64,000 bases of DNA from Cyrtodaria siliqua (GCA_037043455.1 JAWPHD010006800.1:1-64000); one strand, 5' to 3'. Counted from the stretch's first letter, positions 1 through 11,309 are shown. Made by a program: numbers and translations. The notes: generated by a model from the sequence alone, not told the origin.

Positions 1-83
1 ATCCAACAAGGCGTTTAAACAGGAGGAGTAGCGCCGACAAGAAATTTAAAAGGAAAAATGTCAAAGGGCCATAACTTCATCAA
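1..83 (+). repeat. Family I element, 3' core fragment cut by window edge
   Basis: Bases 1-81 match 5640-5720 without gaps. That stretch belongs to the I element starting at 5015. The shared phrase is a core end (AACAGGAGGAGTAGCGCC). The copy is interrupted at 84 by an A element and resumes at 2009. Confidence 0.85.
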
Positions 84-1898
84 CAAGAGGTCAATGACCT
101 TGAAGCTCTACTGATTGATTTTGATTTCAGGAAGTAGTCGCTACAGACTTGTTTTTTGAAAATCTATTTTTAACCGTTGCGGCCATCTTGAATTTCCGGC
201 CGACCTGAAATTTTGCTAAGATCAATAAGACATTAAGAGCAACATTCCTGTGAAGTTTCATGAAAATCCGTCAGGTAGTTTCAAAGAAGTAGTCGCTACA
301 AGTTTTCATTATATAACTCTATGTAAACAAAGCAGCCATGTTTAAGGTCAAATCAAAACGATTTTCGACAAGGACCAACATCATGTCATACTGATCATTT
401 TAGAAAAAGTCCCATATCAATATCTCTTATTGTTTTGAAGAAGTAGTCGCTACAAACTTATTTATTTTAAATCTATTTTTAGCTGTGGCGGCCATCTTGA
501 ATTTCCGGCCGACCTGAAATTTTTCTAGGATCAACTAGACATCAAGAGCAACATTCCTGTGAAGTTTCATGAACATCCGTCAAGTAGTTTCAGAGGAGTA
601 GTCGCTACAAGTTTTTACTATATAACTCTATGTAAACAAAGATGGCCGCTGGCAGGCATGTTTAACGTTGAATCAAAACGATTTTTGACTAGGATCAACA
701 TCATGTAATGCTGATCATTTTAGAAAAAGTCCCATATCAATATCACTTATAGTTTTCAAGAAGTAGTCGCTACAAACTTATTTTTTAAAAATCTATTTTT
801 AGCTGTGGCGGCCATCTTGAATTTCCGGCCGACTTGAAATTTTTCTAGGATCAATCAGACATCAAGAGCAACATTCCTGTAAAGTTTCATGACAATCCGC
901 CAAGTAGTTTCAGAAAAGTAGTCGCTACAAGTTTTTACTATATAACTCTATGTAAACAAAGATGGCCGCTGGCAGCCATGTTTAACGTTGAATCAAAACG
1001 ATGTTTGACTAGGATCAACATCATGTCATGCTGATCATTTTAGAAAAAGTCCCATATCAATATCACTTATAGTTTTCAAGAAGAAGTCGCTACAAACTTG
1101 TATTTTAAAACTCTATTTTTAGCTTTGGCGGCCATCTTGGATTTCACATCAACATGAATTTTTGCTAGGATCAACTAGACTTTATGGGCAACATTTCTGT
1201 AAAGTTTCATGAATATCCATCCAGTAGTTTCAGCTGTGAAGTCGCTACAAGTTTTTACTATATAACTCTATGTAAACAAAGATGGCCGCTGGCAGCCATG
1301 TTTAACGTTGAATCAAAACGATTTTTGACTAGGATCAACATCATGTCATGCTGATCATTTTAGAAAAAGTCCCATATCAATATCACTTATAGTTTTCAAG
1401 AAGAAGTCGCTACAAACTTGTATTTTAAAACTCTATTTTTAGCTTTGGCGGCCATCTTGGATTTCACATCAACTTGAATTTTTGCTAGGATCAACTAGAC
1501 TTTATGGGCAACATTTCTGTAAAGTTTCATGAATATCCATCCAGTAGTTTCAGCTGTGAAGTCGCTACAAGTTTTTACTATATAACTCTATGTAAACAAA
1601 GAGCCGCTGGCAGCCATGTTTAACGTTGAATCAAAACGATTTTTGACTAGGATCAACATCATGTCATGCTGATCATTTTAGAAAAAGTCCCATATCAATA
1701 TCACTTATAGTTTTCAAGAAGAAGTCGCTACAAACTTGTATTTTAAAACTCTATTTTTAGCTTTGGCGGCCATCTTGGATTTCACATCAACATGAATTTT
1801 TGCTAGGATCAACTAGACTTTATGGGCAACATTTCTGTAAAGTTTCATGAATATCCATCCAGTAGTTTCAGCTGTGAAGTCGCTACAAATAAAAGTTT

Positions 1899-1966
1899 AC
1901 GGACAGACAGACGGACAGACGGACAGACGGACAGACGGACAGACGGACGGACGGACGACGGACTCC
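1899..1966 (+). repeat. (GACGGACA)n microsatellite of A element
   Basis: ACGG/ACAG-type tandem repeat directly after the last core and before the 3' hairpin. Comparable tracts lie at the same position in the other A copies (about 7016-7066, 22844-22871, 33549-33590, 46794-46816). Confidence 0.95.
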
Positions 1967-1980
1967 GCACCACGGCATAA

Positions 1981-2007
1981 GCTCTGCTGATCTCTGATCA
2001 GTAGAGC
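1981..2007 (+). other. 3' terminal hairpin of A element
   Basis: Two 12-base arms, GCTCTGCTGATC and GATCAGTAGAGC, pair with one mismatch round a TCT loop, immediately before the element end. A subterminal 3' hairpin is the hallmark of Helitron-type elements. The right arm also complements the 5' subterminal box. Confidence 0.85.
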
Positions 2008-2008
2008 T

Positions 2009-2118
2009 AAAAATCAACGATTCGGAAAAAACACAATAGGCACAACAATGTTTCCTGCTAAAATGGCGTTAACACCAACAAAAATAAAGAAAAAAAAAAT
2101 ACCAATTTTTAAATAAAA
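2009..2118 (+). repeat. Family I fragment, right of the A insertion
   Basis: Continues the interrupted I copy and aligns without gaps to 5721-5830 (offset 3712). Contains a short A-rich stretch just before the next A element. Confidence 0.85.
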
Positions 2119-2348
2119 AAGAGGTCAATGACCTTGAAGCTCTACTGATTGATTTTGATTTCAGGAAGTAGTCGCTACAGACTTGTTTTTGGAAAATTTA
2201 TTTTTAGCCGTGGTGGCCATCTTGAATTTCTGGCCGACCTGAAATTTTGCTAGGATCAATAAGACATCAAGAGCAACATTCCTAAGAAGTTTCATGAAAA
2301 TCCGTCAAGTAGTTTCAGAGGAGTAGTCGCTACAAGTTTTCATTATAT
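2119..2348 (+). mobile_element. Family A element, 5' fragment joined to B
   Basis: Matches 5831-6060 at the same 3712 offset, including the unusual start that lacks the C of CAAGAGG. After the phrase CATTATAT the copy at 6060 continues as A, while this one switches to family B sequence. It is therefore a broken A copy fused to B. Confidence 0.85.
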
Positions 2349-2636
2349 TAGTCGCTGTGGCGGTCATTTTCATTATTCGACGATAACGAGAAACACAAAC
2401 TTGATAGAGGCCAACCCAAGGAACACGTTTATGGTATTTCACAATAATGGAAGAAGTGGTTTCGGAGATGTCATTTTAAAATTCCTCAAATTTGACCTAG
2501 TTTTAGCCATGGCGGCCATCTTGGATGACTGGAGGCCAAGAAAAAAACAAATCTGAGAGGGGCCCTCCCAAGTCACGTTGTGATTAAGTTTCATCAAAAT
2601 CCTTCAAGCGGTTTCAGAGGAAATGTCGATTTTATA
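2349..2636 (+). repeat. Family B core fragment
   Basis: About one dimeric B core (GGCGGTCATTTTCATTATTC, then GGCGGCCATCTTGGATGACT) without termini, lying between the broken A copy and the 5' end of the next B element. Confidence 0.8.
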
Positions 2637-3776
2637 CAAGGGGCCCAAGAGGGCCTGTAAACGCTCTACTTGTATGATGTGATTCAAAAACATAAACATG
2701 ATAGAGGCCAACCCAACAAACATGTTTCCTATATATAACTCTATGTAAACTTTGGGTTATCGTGGTGGCCATTTTGAATCTCTGTAAACAACGAAATACA
2801 CAAACTTGATAGAGGCCAACAACAGGAACATGCATATGATATTTAACTAGAATGGAATAAGTGGTAATATGTCATTTGATAAATGTCCTTAAATTTGACC
2901 TAAGTTTAGCCATGGTGGCCATCATGGATGACTGGAGGCCCTTAAAACGCAAATCTGAGGGGGACTAACCCAAAGATCATTGTGATTAAGTTTCATCAAA
3001 ATACTTCAAGCAGTTTCAGACAAAATGTCATTTTTAACGTTTTCCTATATAACTCTATGCAAACTTTGGGTCGCTATGGCGGCCATTTTGATTATTCGAC
3101 GATAACGAAAAAACACAAACTAGATAGAGGCTAACTCAAGGAACATGTTTATGATATTTCACAAGAATGCAATAAGTGGTTTCGGAGGAGATGTTGTTTG
3201 AAATTTCCTTAAATTTGACCCAATTTTAGACATGGCGAACATCTTGGATGACCAGCGGCCGCGAAAAACACAAATCTGACAGGCACTATCCCAAATATCA
3301 TGGTGATTAAGTTTCATCAATATCCTTCAAGAGGTTTCAGAGAAGATGTCATTTTTAAACTTTTCCTTTATAACTCTATGTAAACTTTTGATCGCTGTGG
3401 CGGCCATTTTGATTATTCGATGATAACGAAAAACACAAACTTGATAGAGGCCAACCCAAGGAACATGTATATGATATTTCACAAGAATGGAATAAGTGGT
3501 TTTGGAGGAGATGTTATTTTAAAATTCCTTAAATTTGACCTAGTTTAAGCCATGGCAGCCATATTGGAGGACTGGAGACCAAGAAAACAAAATCTGACAG
3601 GGGACCTCCCAAGTCACATTGTGATGAAGTTTCATCAAAATCCTTCAAGCGGTTTCAGAGGAAATGTTGATTTTATAAAATTGCTAACAGACGGAGAGAC
3701 AGACAGATGGACGGACCGACGGACCGACAGACGAAAAGTGATCCCATAAGCTCGCCTGGCCTTTGGCCACTAGAAA
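2637..3776 (+). mobile_element. Family B element, unit 0
   Basis: Starts CAAGGGGCCCAAGAGGGCCT, a slightly degraded form of the B 5' palindrome. It holds about three dimeric cores, then a GACGGAC-type microsatellite (about 3690-3735), then the hairpin CTCGCCTGGCCTTTGGCCAC. Its last bases (ACTAGAAAT) have drifted from the usual AGTAGAGCT. Unlike units 1-4 it has a single 3' terminal module. Confidence 0.8.
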
Positions 3777-4819
3777 TAAAAGCAGTGGTGAGACCTAACC
3801 TCATATAACTTCACATGCACATTGCCATTGATTAGCGATGAAATCCTGTTGTTTTTGGGGCCAGTAGTTTAAGGTAAAGGTCACAGTGACCTTATATGGA
3901 ATGATGCATTCTGAACAATCACATACAAACCAAAACTTATAAATCTTTATATGTATATTGCCATTAGTAAGAGGATAAACCCTTATGGTTTTTTTTGCAA
4001 GTAGGTTAAAAGTAAAGGTCGCGGTAACTGATATGGAATTATACATTCTGCACAATCACATAAAAATCATAACACCTACACTCATGAAACTTAAGTACCT
4101 TGACCTTGGTGACAGGAGAAACCCTTTTTTTTTTGGAGGGGGGGGGGGTGGGGGGGGGATGGCAAGTAGGTTTAAGTAAAGGTCACAGTCATCTTATATA
4201 AAAATATACAATGCCCACAGTAACATAAAAACCGTGCTGAGACCTAACCTCATTCATATAACTTCACATGCACATTGCCCTTGATTAGAGATGAAATCCT
4301 GTAGTTTTTGGGGCAAGTAGTTTAAGGTAAAGGTCACATTGACCTTATATGGAATTATGCATTCTGCACAATCACATAAAAACTGAAAGACCTAAACTTA
4401 TAAATCTTTATAGGTATATTGCCCTTAGTAAGAGGAAAAACCCTATTGGTTTGGGGCAAGTAGGTTAAAGGTAATGGTCACAGTGACCTGATAGGGAAAC
4501 AGGCATTCCACACAATAACATCAAAACCATGAGATCAAAACTCATAAAACTTCATAAATACTTTGACCTTAATGATACGAGAAATCTTATAAATGTTACT
4601 GGGGACATATCATTAAATGTAAAGATCACAGTGACCTTATATGTAAATATATGTATTCTGTACAATAATATCAAAACCATAATACATAAACTGATAAATG
4701 TCCATAGGCACATTGCCCTTAGTGAGAGGAGAAACCTAATTGTTTTAAGAACAATTAGGTTTAAAGGTAAAGGTCACAGTGACCTTATATGGAATTATGC
4801 ATTCCACATAATAACATCA
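3777..4819 (+). repeat. Family D array, unit 0, left part
   Basis: Head-to-tail cores of about 145-160 bp, each centred on AAGGTCACAGTGACCTT or a decayed version (near 3877, 4325, 4477, 4624, 4768). A perfect inner palindrome lies at 3878-3892. A T run and G tract sit at about 4126-4158. The array is interrupted at 4820 by the E element and resumes at 8488. Confidence 0.88.
3878..3892. promoter_or_regulatory. Perfect AGGTCA inverted repeat, spacer 3 (example of the D-core site)
   Basis: AGGTCACAGTGACCT is identical to the consensus AGGTCAnnnTGACCT bound by oestrogen-receptor-type nuclear receptors. By eye the window has more than 40 exact copies, one per well-preserved D core. This is a sequence match only; occupancy is not shown. 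Confidence 0.55.
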
Positions 4820-5014
4820 CAAGAAATCCGTGGATTCACATGTCTCGCCTAATGGGGGCTGGACTTAAAAATGAAAACGTCAATGGTGCTTAAATGAAAG
4901 TTTGTAAACATTTTAGTAAATAAAAACAATGGAGTTTGCCGGCCGGCCGTTTGCTTTTGCTGAGATGACATTTAAATGCATTTGTTTAAAAACAAAATGC
5001 CATTCTATTAAAAA

Positions 5015-7620
5015 CAAGAGGCCCAATATGGCCTGTGGATGCTCCACTGGCTAAAACAGCTCTTATATCAAGGGTTGTCGACATAAAATTCCCATCAGTA
5101 CTTTTTTTAAAACATTGCAAAAACAACAGGGACAGGATGGCCTTAGATCGCTCGCCTGGTAATCATGGGCAATAAGTCTGCTGTGTCTAGTCTGGCATGG
5201 GTATTTTTTAATTTGTCTCACTTCTTCTATGAATGAAATTTCATAATAATGGGTGAGGGGGTTTATATTAACATTCTAAACAAATATGGTAAAGATCAGA
5301 TAAAAAATGAATAACTACAGATTTAACAAAGGAAAATACAATATAGCATTTTTCAACCATAACCTATAACCTGTTGTTACTAACAATATCTAGCTGGTTT
5401 TCGAACTTGTCCAAGATTTCATTGATATACCACGCTTTGAACAACTAGACATCATACTGAGGCTTCCTGCCAAATTTTGTAGAAATCCAAGAAGCTCTTT
5501 AGGAGGAGTAAAGCCGACAAGAAATTTAAAGTAAAAATGTCAAAGTGCCATAACTCCCGTCACAAATCAGGGAACTGGACGAAAACAAGATATGCACAAC
5601 TAGACATCTAACCGATGCTTCCTGCCAAGTTTCGTCGAAATCCAACAAGGCGTTTAAACAGGAGGAGTAGCGCCGACAAGAAATTTAAAAGGAAAAATGT
5701 CAAAGGGCCATAACTTCATCAAAAATCAACGATTCGGAAAAAACACAATAGGCACAACAATGTTTCCTGCTAAAATGGCGTTAACACCAACAAAAATAAA
5801 GAAAAAAAAAATACCAATTTTTAAATAAAAAAGAGGTCAATGACCTTGAAGCTCTACTGATTGATTTTGATTTCAGGAAGTAGTCGCTACAGACTTGTTT
5901 TTGGAAAATTTATTTTTAGCCGTGGTGGCCATCTTGAATTTCTGGCCGACCTGAAATTTTGCTAGGATCAATAAGACATCAAGAGCAACATTCCTAAGAA
6001 GTTTCATGAAAATCCGTCAAGTAGTTTCAGAGGAGTAGTCGCTACAAGTTTTCATTATATAACTCTATGTAAACAAAGATGGCCACTGGCAGCCATGTTT
6101 AACGTCGAATCAAAATAATGTTTGACTCGGATAACCATCATGTCATGCTGATCATTTTACAAAAAGTCCCATATCAATATCACTTATAGTTTTCAAGACG
6201 TAGTCGCTACAAACTTCTTTTTTAAAAATCTTTTTTTAGCTGTGGCGGCCATCTTGAATTTCTGGCCGATCTGAAATTTTGCTAGGATCAATTAGACATT
6301 AAGAGCAACATTCCTGTAAAGTTTCATGAAAATCCGCCAAGCAGTTTCAAAGGAGAAGTTGCTACAAGTTTTTACTATACAACTATGTAAACAAAGATGG
6401 CCGCTGGCAGCAATGTTTAAAGTTGAATCAAAACAATTTTTGACAAGGACCAACATCATGTCATGCTGATCATTTTAGAAAAAGTCCCATAACAATATCA
6501 CTTATAGTTTTCAAGAAGAAGTCGCTACAAACTTGTATTTTGAAAATTTATTTTTAGCTGTGGCGGCCATCTTGAATTTCCGGCCGACCTGAAATTTTGT
6601 TAGGATCAATTAGACATCAAAAGCAACATTTTTGTGAAGTTTCATGAAAATCCGTCAAGTAGTTTCAGAGGAGTAGTCGCTACAAGTTTTCATTATATAA
6701 CTCTATGTAAACAAAGATGGCCGCTGGCAGCCATGTTTAACATCGAATCAAAACGATTTTCGACAAGGACCAACATCATGTCATGCTGATCATTTTAGAA
6801 AAAGTCCCATATCAATATCACTTGTAGTTTTCAAGAAGTAGTCGCTACAAACTTGTTTTTCAAAAACCTATTTTTAGATTTGGCGGCCATCTTGGATTTC
6901 ACATCAACATGAATTTTTGCTAGGATCAACTAGACTTCATGGGCAACATTTCTGTAAAGTTTCATGAAAATCCATTCAGTAGTTTCAGAGGAGTAGTCGC
7001 TACAAAAAAAAGTTTACGGACAGACGGACAGACAGACGGACAGGCGGACAGATGGACGACGGACGCCGCACCACGGCATAAGCTCTGCTGATCTCTGATC
7101 AGTCGAGCTCAAAAAAAATCCAAAAAAAATCAATGAATTAATCAAATAAGGCTAAATAATATTATACCTGAGTTTACTGTAACCCGACCGACCCTCTGAA
7201 AATAAAATAAATAAAAAAAAAAAAAAATAAATAAAAAAAAATAAATAATAATTATGTTCACGCGATCACGGCCGACCCATGTGCTCATTTTCCTGCAATT
7301 GGAACTGACCCTTTCCGGAACTGCGGGAAAAAAATTAAACTGTTTTACCCCTTTGAAATAATTGCAAGTGTTTGGGAAAAGATCCAGTTGTTGCCAGGCC
7401 TTTTGGCAACCATCTGGTAAAGTTTGGTAATGATCAGATGAAAAATGAAAGCCCAATCATATTAATGAGGCAAAATATAGCATTTTTAACTAAATCAAGG
7501 GCCATAACTCCGCTGTTACTGATCCGATCTGGCTGGTTTTCGAACTTTCATTGATATTAACAATCTGTTAAAGTTTGGTAAAGATCGGATGAAAAATGAA
7601 GGCCCTATGCCAGTAGAGCT
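5015..7620 (+). mobile_element. Family I element nested in E and interrupted by A
   Basis: Starts CAAGAGGCCCAATATGGCCT (palindrome GGCC..GGCC), then GCTCCACTGGC. It ends GCCAGTAGAGCT before an A run, and the two boxes are complementary in 10 of 11 bases. Cores of about 165 bp carry AAGTTTCGTCGAAATCC and GGAGGAGTAGCGCCGAC. The A copy at 5831-7109 splits it. The right arm (7110-7620) has an A/T low-complexity stretch (about 7198-7256) and another core-like part (GATCCGATCTGGCTGGTTTT). A related fragment ends the window. Confidence 0.78.
5831..7109 (+). mobile_element. Family A element nested in I
   Basis: Begins AAGAGGTCAATGACC and ends GATCAGTCGAGCT. It contains eight GTAGTCGCTACA-type boxes, one decayed, with the usual alternating spacing. 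The microsatellite is at about 7016-7066. The left 230 bp are shared without gaps with 2119-2348. Confidence 0.85.
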
Positions 7621-7679
7621 AAAAATCATCATCTCCAAAAAGTAGGTCAAGGTCATAGATGAAATCCATGCATCCAAAA

Positions 7680-8422
7680 AGATGCACTACCCAAGACACA
7701 ACTATGTCAAAATAGAATATGTTTTCTTCCGAAGTTTAAGCTATAAATTAGGTATAAAACATCTAGTGCATAATTATAGTTCATGAGAAAGTGATGTAAA
7801 TGTAACAATTTAAGTTATCTGCCCTTTGCTTTGTCACGTTGCAATGTACCACTCAAGATACAACTATAAGCAAAGTTTGAAAGGTCTTAGTGCATACAGT
7901 TGGTGAAAAAGTGACCTAAATGCCAAATTTGAAGGTAAAAATTATAAGGTTATCTGCCCTTTGCTTGGAGGGTCCACATTTGCTTTGTCACATTGCGATG
8001 TAAAACTCAAGATACAACTATAAGCAAAGTTTTAAATGTCTAGTGCATACAGTTGGTAAAAAAGTGACCTAAACGCAAAAGTTGAACCTAAAAATTTATT
8101 AAGTTATCTGCCCTTTGCTTGGAGTGTCAAGTTCACTTACACATTTGCTTTGTCACGTTGCAATGTACCACCCAAGATACAACTATAAGCAAAGTTTGAA
8201 AGGTCTAGTGCATACAGTTTGTGAAAAAGTGACCTAAACGCAAAACTTGAACCTAAGAATTATTAAGTTATCTGCCCTTTGCTCGGAGGGTCAAGGTCAC
8301 TTCCACATTTGCTTTGTCACCTTGCGATGTACCACCTAAGATACAACTATAAGCAAAGTTTGAAAGGTCTAGTGCATACAGTTTGTGAGAAAATGACCTA
8401 AACACAAAACTTGAATGTTGAA
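7680..8422 (+). repeat. Family E core array, five cores of ~165 bp
   Basis: The phrase AAGATACAACTATAAGC recurs at about 7855, 8009, 8174 and 8338, with a decayed first copy near 7689. Spacing is about 154-166 bp. Each core also carries GTTATCTGCCCTTTGCT. Confidence 0.88.
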
Positions 8423-8884
8423 GCCGCCGCCGCCGCCGCCGGAAAAGCAACACCTATGTCTCTTTTTTTCTTCGTAAAGGCAAGACAAAAACTGATGGGA
8501 GAAACTGTAATGTTTTGGGGCAAGTCAGTTAAAGGCAAAGGTCACAGTGACCTTATATGGAATTATGCATTCTGCACAAAAACTTCAAAACCATAACACC
8601 TACACTCATAAAACATAAGTACTTTGCCATTGGTGCCAGGAGAAACCCTATTGTTTTGGGGGCAAGTAGGTTAAAGGTAACGGTGAAAGTCATCTTACAT
8701 GAAAATATACATTCTGCAGAATAACATCAAAAGAGTGTAACTTACACTCATAAACATTACTACTTACATTGCCCTTGATGAGAGGTAAAGGTCACAGTAA
8801 CTAATATGGAATTATAAATTCTACACAATCACATACAAACTGTAAGCCTAACCTCATAAATATTTATAGCTATATTGCCCTTAG

Positions 8885-9156
8885 TTAGAACTGAATGTTG
8901 TTTAAAGTCTCATCAACACAGTACAGGTTATTTAGAGCCACCCCAGAGAGAGGGGAAGGATACATAGGAATCCGGGAACCTGCCCTACTCTTATTATCGA
9001 ATAGATTCCTATGGTTCTTTAACGTGCTCGGTTGATAGACCGATACATGGGACCGCCCGGTTTACGTCCCCATCCGACAGGCGAGGCTAAGGAAAAGTGT
9101 CTTGCCCAACAACACACCAACGGAACTCAGTGGCACCACGGAGGATTGAACCCGGG
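8885..9156 (-). mobile_element. SINE-like element, tRNA head truncated
   Basis: The insertion is flanked by the 8-bp direct repeat GCCCTTAG (8877-8884 and 9157-9164), and the uninterrupted D core reads straight through that site. On the minus strand it begins with GGGTTCAATCC, a good match to an RNA polymerase III B box (9143-9153), so the A-box half is missing. The body (AGACACTTTTCCTTAGCC, GACGTAAACCGGGCGGTCCC) is unrelated to the surrounding families and to the other SINEs here. Family name not assigned. Confidence 0.72.
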
Positions 9157-9331
9157 GCCCTTAGTAAGAGGATAAACCCTACTGGTTTGGGACAAGTAGG
9201 TTAAAGGGAACGGTCACCGTGACCTTATATGGAAATAGGCATTCCGCCCAATAGCATCAAAAAAGTAAAACCTAAACTCATTAAACTTCATAAGTACACT
9301 GCCCTTGATGAGAAGAGAAACCTAATTGTTC

Positions 9332-9440
9332 TTGATTTATATGAGTTTAGGTCTTACAATTTTGAGGTTATTGTGTGGTATGCCTATTTCCACATAAGGT
9401 CACTGTGACCTATGCATTTAACCTACTGGCCTAGGTTAAA
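9332..9440 (-). repeat. Inverted D core
   Basis: Reads as the reverse complement of a D core: ATGAGTTTAGGTC, then GGTCACTGTGACCT, then TTAACCTACTGG. Its right junction is a small palindrome, TTAACCTA and TAGGTTAA separated by six bases (9418-9439). The same inverted core recurs about three times in each full unit. Confidence 0.85.
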
Positions 9441-11309
9441 GTTAAAGACAACAGTGACCTTACATGGGTTTATGCATTCTGCACAATAACATCAAAACTG
9501 TAAGACCTAAACTCATAGAACTTCAGAAGAACATTGCCCTTGATGATAGGAGAAACCTTACTATTGTTACCAGGGCCAGTCAATAAAATGTAAAGGTCAC
9601 AGTGACCTTATATGGGAATATTTGTATCCGCACCATAACATCAAAACCATAAAACCTAAACTCATAAATCTTGATAGGTATATTGCCCTTAGTCAGAGGA
9701 AAAACCATATTGTTTTGTGGGCAAGTACGTTAAAGGTAAATGCCACAAAGGTGATAAAAGGAACCATGCATTACACACAATAACTTCAAAATCATAACTG
9801 CTACACTCATAAAACTTCATAGGGACATTGCCCATAGTGAGAAGAGAAACCCTATTGTTTTGAAAAAAAATAGGTTAAAGGTAAGCCACAGTGACCTTTT
9901 ATGGAATAATGCATTCTGCAAAATAACATCAAAACCGTATGAGATCAGAAAATAAATCTTGATAGGTACATAGCCCTTAGTGATAGGAGAAACTACAATG
10001 TATGGGGCAAGTAGGTTAAAGGCAAAGGTCACTGAGACCTTATACGGAATTCTGCATTCTGCACAATAACTTCAAAACCGTAACACCCACACTAATGAAA
10101 CTTAAGTACTTTGCCTTTGGTGACAGGAGAAACCCTATTGTTTTGGGGGCAAGTAGGTTAATGGTAAAGGTCACAGTGATCTTTTATAAAAAATAAATAC
10201 AATGCCCACAGTACCATAAAAACCGTGGTGAGACCTAACCTCATATAACTTCACATGCACATTGCCGTTGATTAGAAATGAAATCCTGTTGTTTTTGGGG
10301 CCAGTAGTTTAAGGTAAAGGTCACAGTGACCTTATATGGAATTATACATTCTGCACAATCATATAAAAACTGTAAGCCTAACTTCATAAATATTTATAGG
10401 TATATTGCCCTTAGTAAGAGGATAAACCCTATTGGGACAAGTAGGTTTGGTTTGGGACAAGTAGGTTAAAGGGAAGGTGACAGTGACCATATATTGAAAT
10501 AGGCATTCCGCCCAATAGCATCAAAACAGTCAGACCTAAACTCATAAAACTTCATAAATACATTACCCTTGAATAGGGGAAAAACCTAATTGTTCTTGAT
10601 TTATATGAGTTTAGGTCTTATAGTTTCGATGTTATTGTGCGGAATGCCTATTTCCATATAAGGTCACTGTGACCTATGCATTTAACCTACTGGCCTAGGT
10701 TTAAGGCAACAGTGACCTTACATGGAATTAAGCATTCTGCACAATAACATTAAAATTGTAAGACCTAAACTGACAGAACTTCATAAGAACATTGCCCTTG
10801 ATGATAGGAGAAACCTTACTATTGTTATTGGAACAGTCAATTAAATGTAAAGGTCACAGTGACCTTAAATGAGAATATATGTATTCTGCACAATAACATC
10901 AAAACTGTAAAACTTAAACTCATAAATCTTTATAGGTATATTGCTCTTAGTAAGAGGAAAAACCCTGTTGGTTGGGGGCAAGTAGGTTAAAGGTAATAGT
11001 CACGTGACAGTGACCTGATATGGAAACATGCATTCCGCCCAATAAAATCAAAACATAAGATCAAAACTCTTATCACTTCGTAAGTATATTGCCCTTGATG
11101 ATAGGTGAAACCTTATTATTGTTATTGGGGTAAGTCAGTTAAATGTAAAAGTCAGTGACCTTAATATATGTATTCTATACAATAATATCAAAACCATCAG
11201 ACTTAAACTTATAAATCTTCATAGAAACATTGCCCTTACTGCGAGGACAAACCTTATTGTTTTGAGAACAATTAGGTTAAAGTAACGGTCACAGTGACCT
11301 TATATGTAA

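Larger units (their letters stand above)
84..2008 (+). mobile_element. Family A element (Helentron/pearl-like, non-autonomous), full copy
   Basis: The element starts CAAGAGGTCAATGACCTTG and ends GTAGAGCT before an A run. Twelve GTAGTCGCTACA or GAAGTCGCTACA boxes begin at 133, 289, 443, 598, 763, 918, 1083, 1238, 1403, 1558, 1721 and 1876. Their spacing alternates about 155 and 165 bp, so the core is a dimer of about 310-320 bp. A GACGGACA microsatellite and a hairpin follow. The 5' box AGCTCTACTGAT (subterminal) is the reverse complement of ATCAGTAGAGCT at the 3' end. Its limits are fixed by the empty site at 5717-5725: filled minus empty is 1927 bp, that is 1925 bp plus a duplicated AA. No protein is encoded, so mobility would need enzymes supplied in trans. 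Assignment to Helitron/Helentron type is an inference from the architecture. Confidence 0.85.
4820..8487 (+). mobile_element. Family E element, interrupted by a nested I element
   Basis: The 5' end CAAGAAATCCGTGGATT carries the palindrome AATCC-GT-GGATT, followed by TGTCTCGCCT. The 3' end has a GCC triplet run (about 8423-8442), CCTATGTCTC, a T-rich loop and AGGCAAGACA, which complements the 5' TGTCTCGCCT in 9 of 10 bases. The left part (4820-5014) contains the palindrome GCCGGCCGGC near 4939. The right part (7621-8487) carries the core array. D sequence lies on both sides. Compared with the same place in unit 3 (about 37740-37810), some 45-50 bp of D are missing beside the right end, so a small deletion accompanied or followed insertion. 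Confidence 0.78.
8488..11309 (+). repeat. Family D array, unit 0, right part
   Basis: Resumes the D array after the E nest. Forward cores are interspersed with two inverted cores (about 9332-9431 and 10585-10690). A SINE interrupts it at 8885. It ends where the C segment begins (CAAGCAAATTCGATGAATTG). Confidence 0.88.

Noticed and set aside
84..2008. CRISPR-like array of regularly spaced short repeats
   Set aside because: Spacing is 155-165 bp, the intervals themselves are repeated, and the context is eukaryotic transposon cores.
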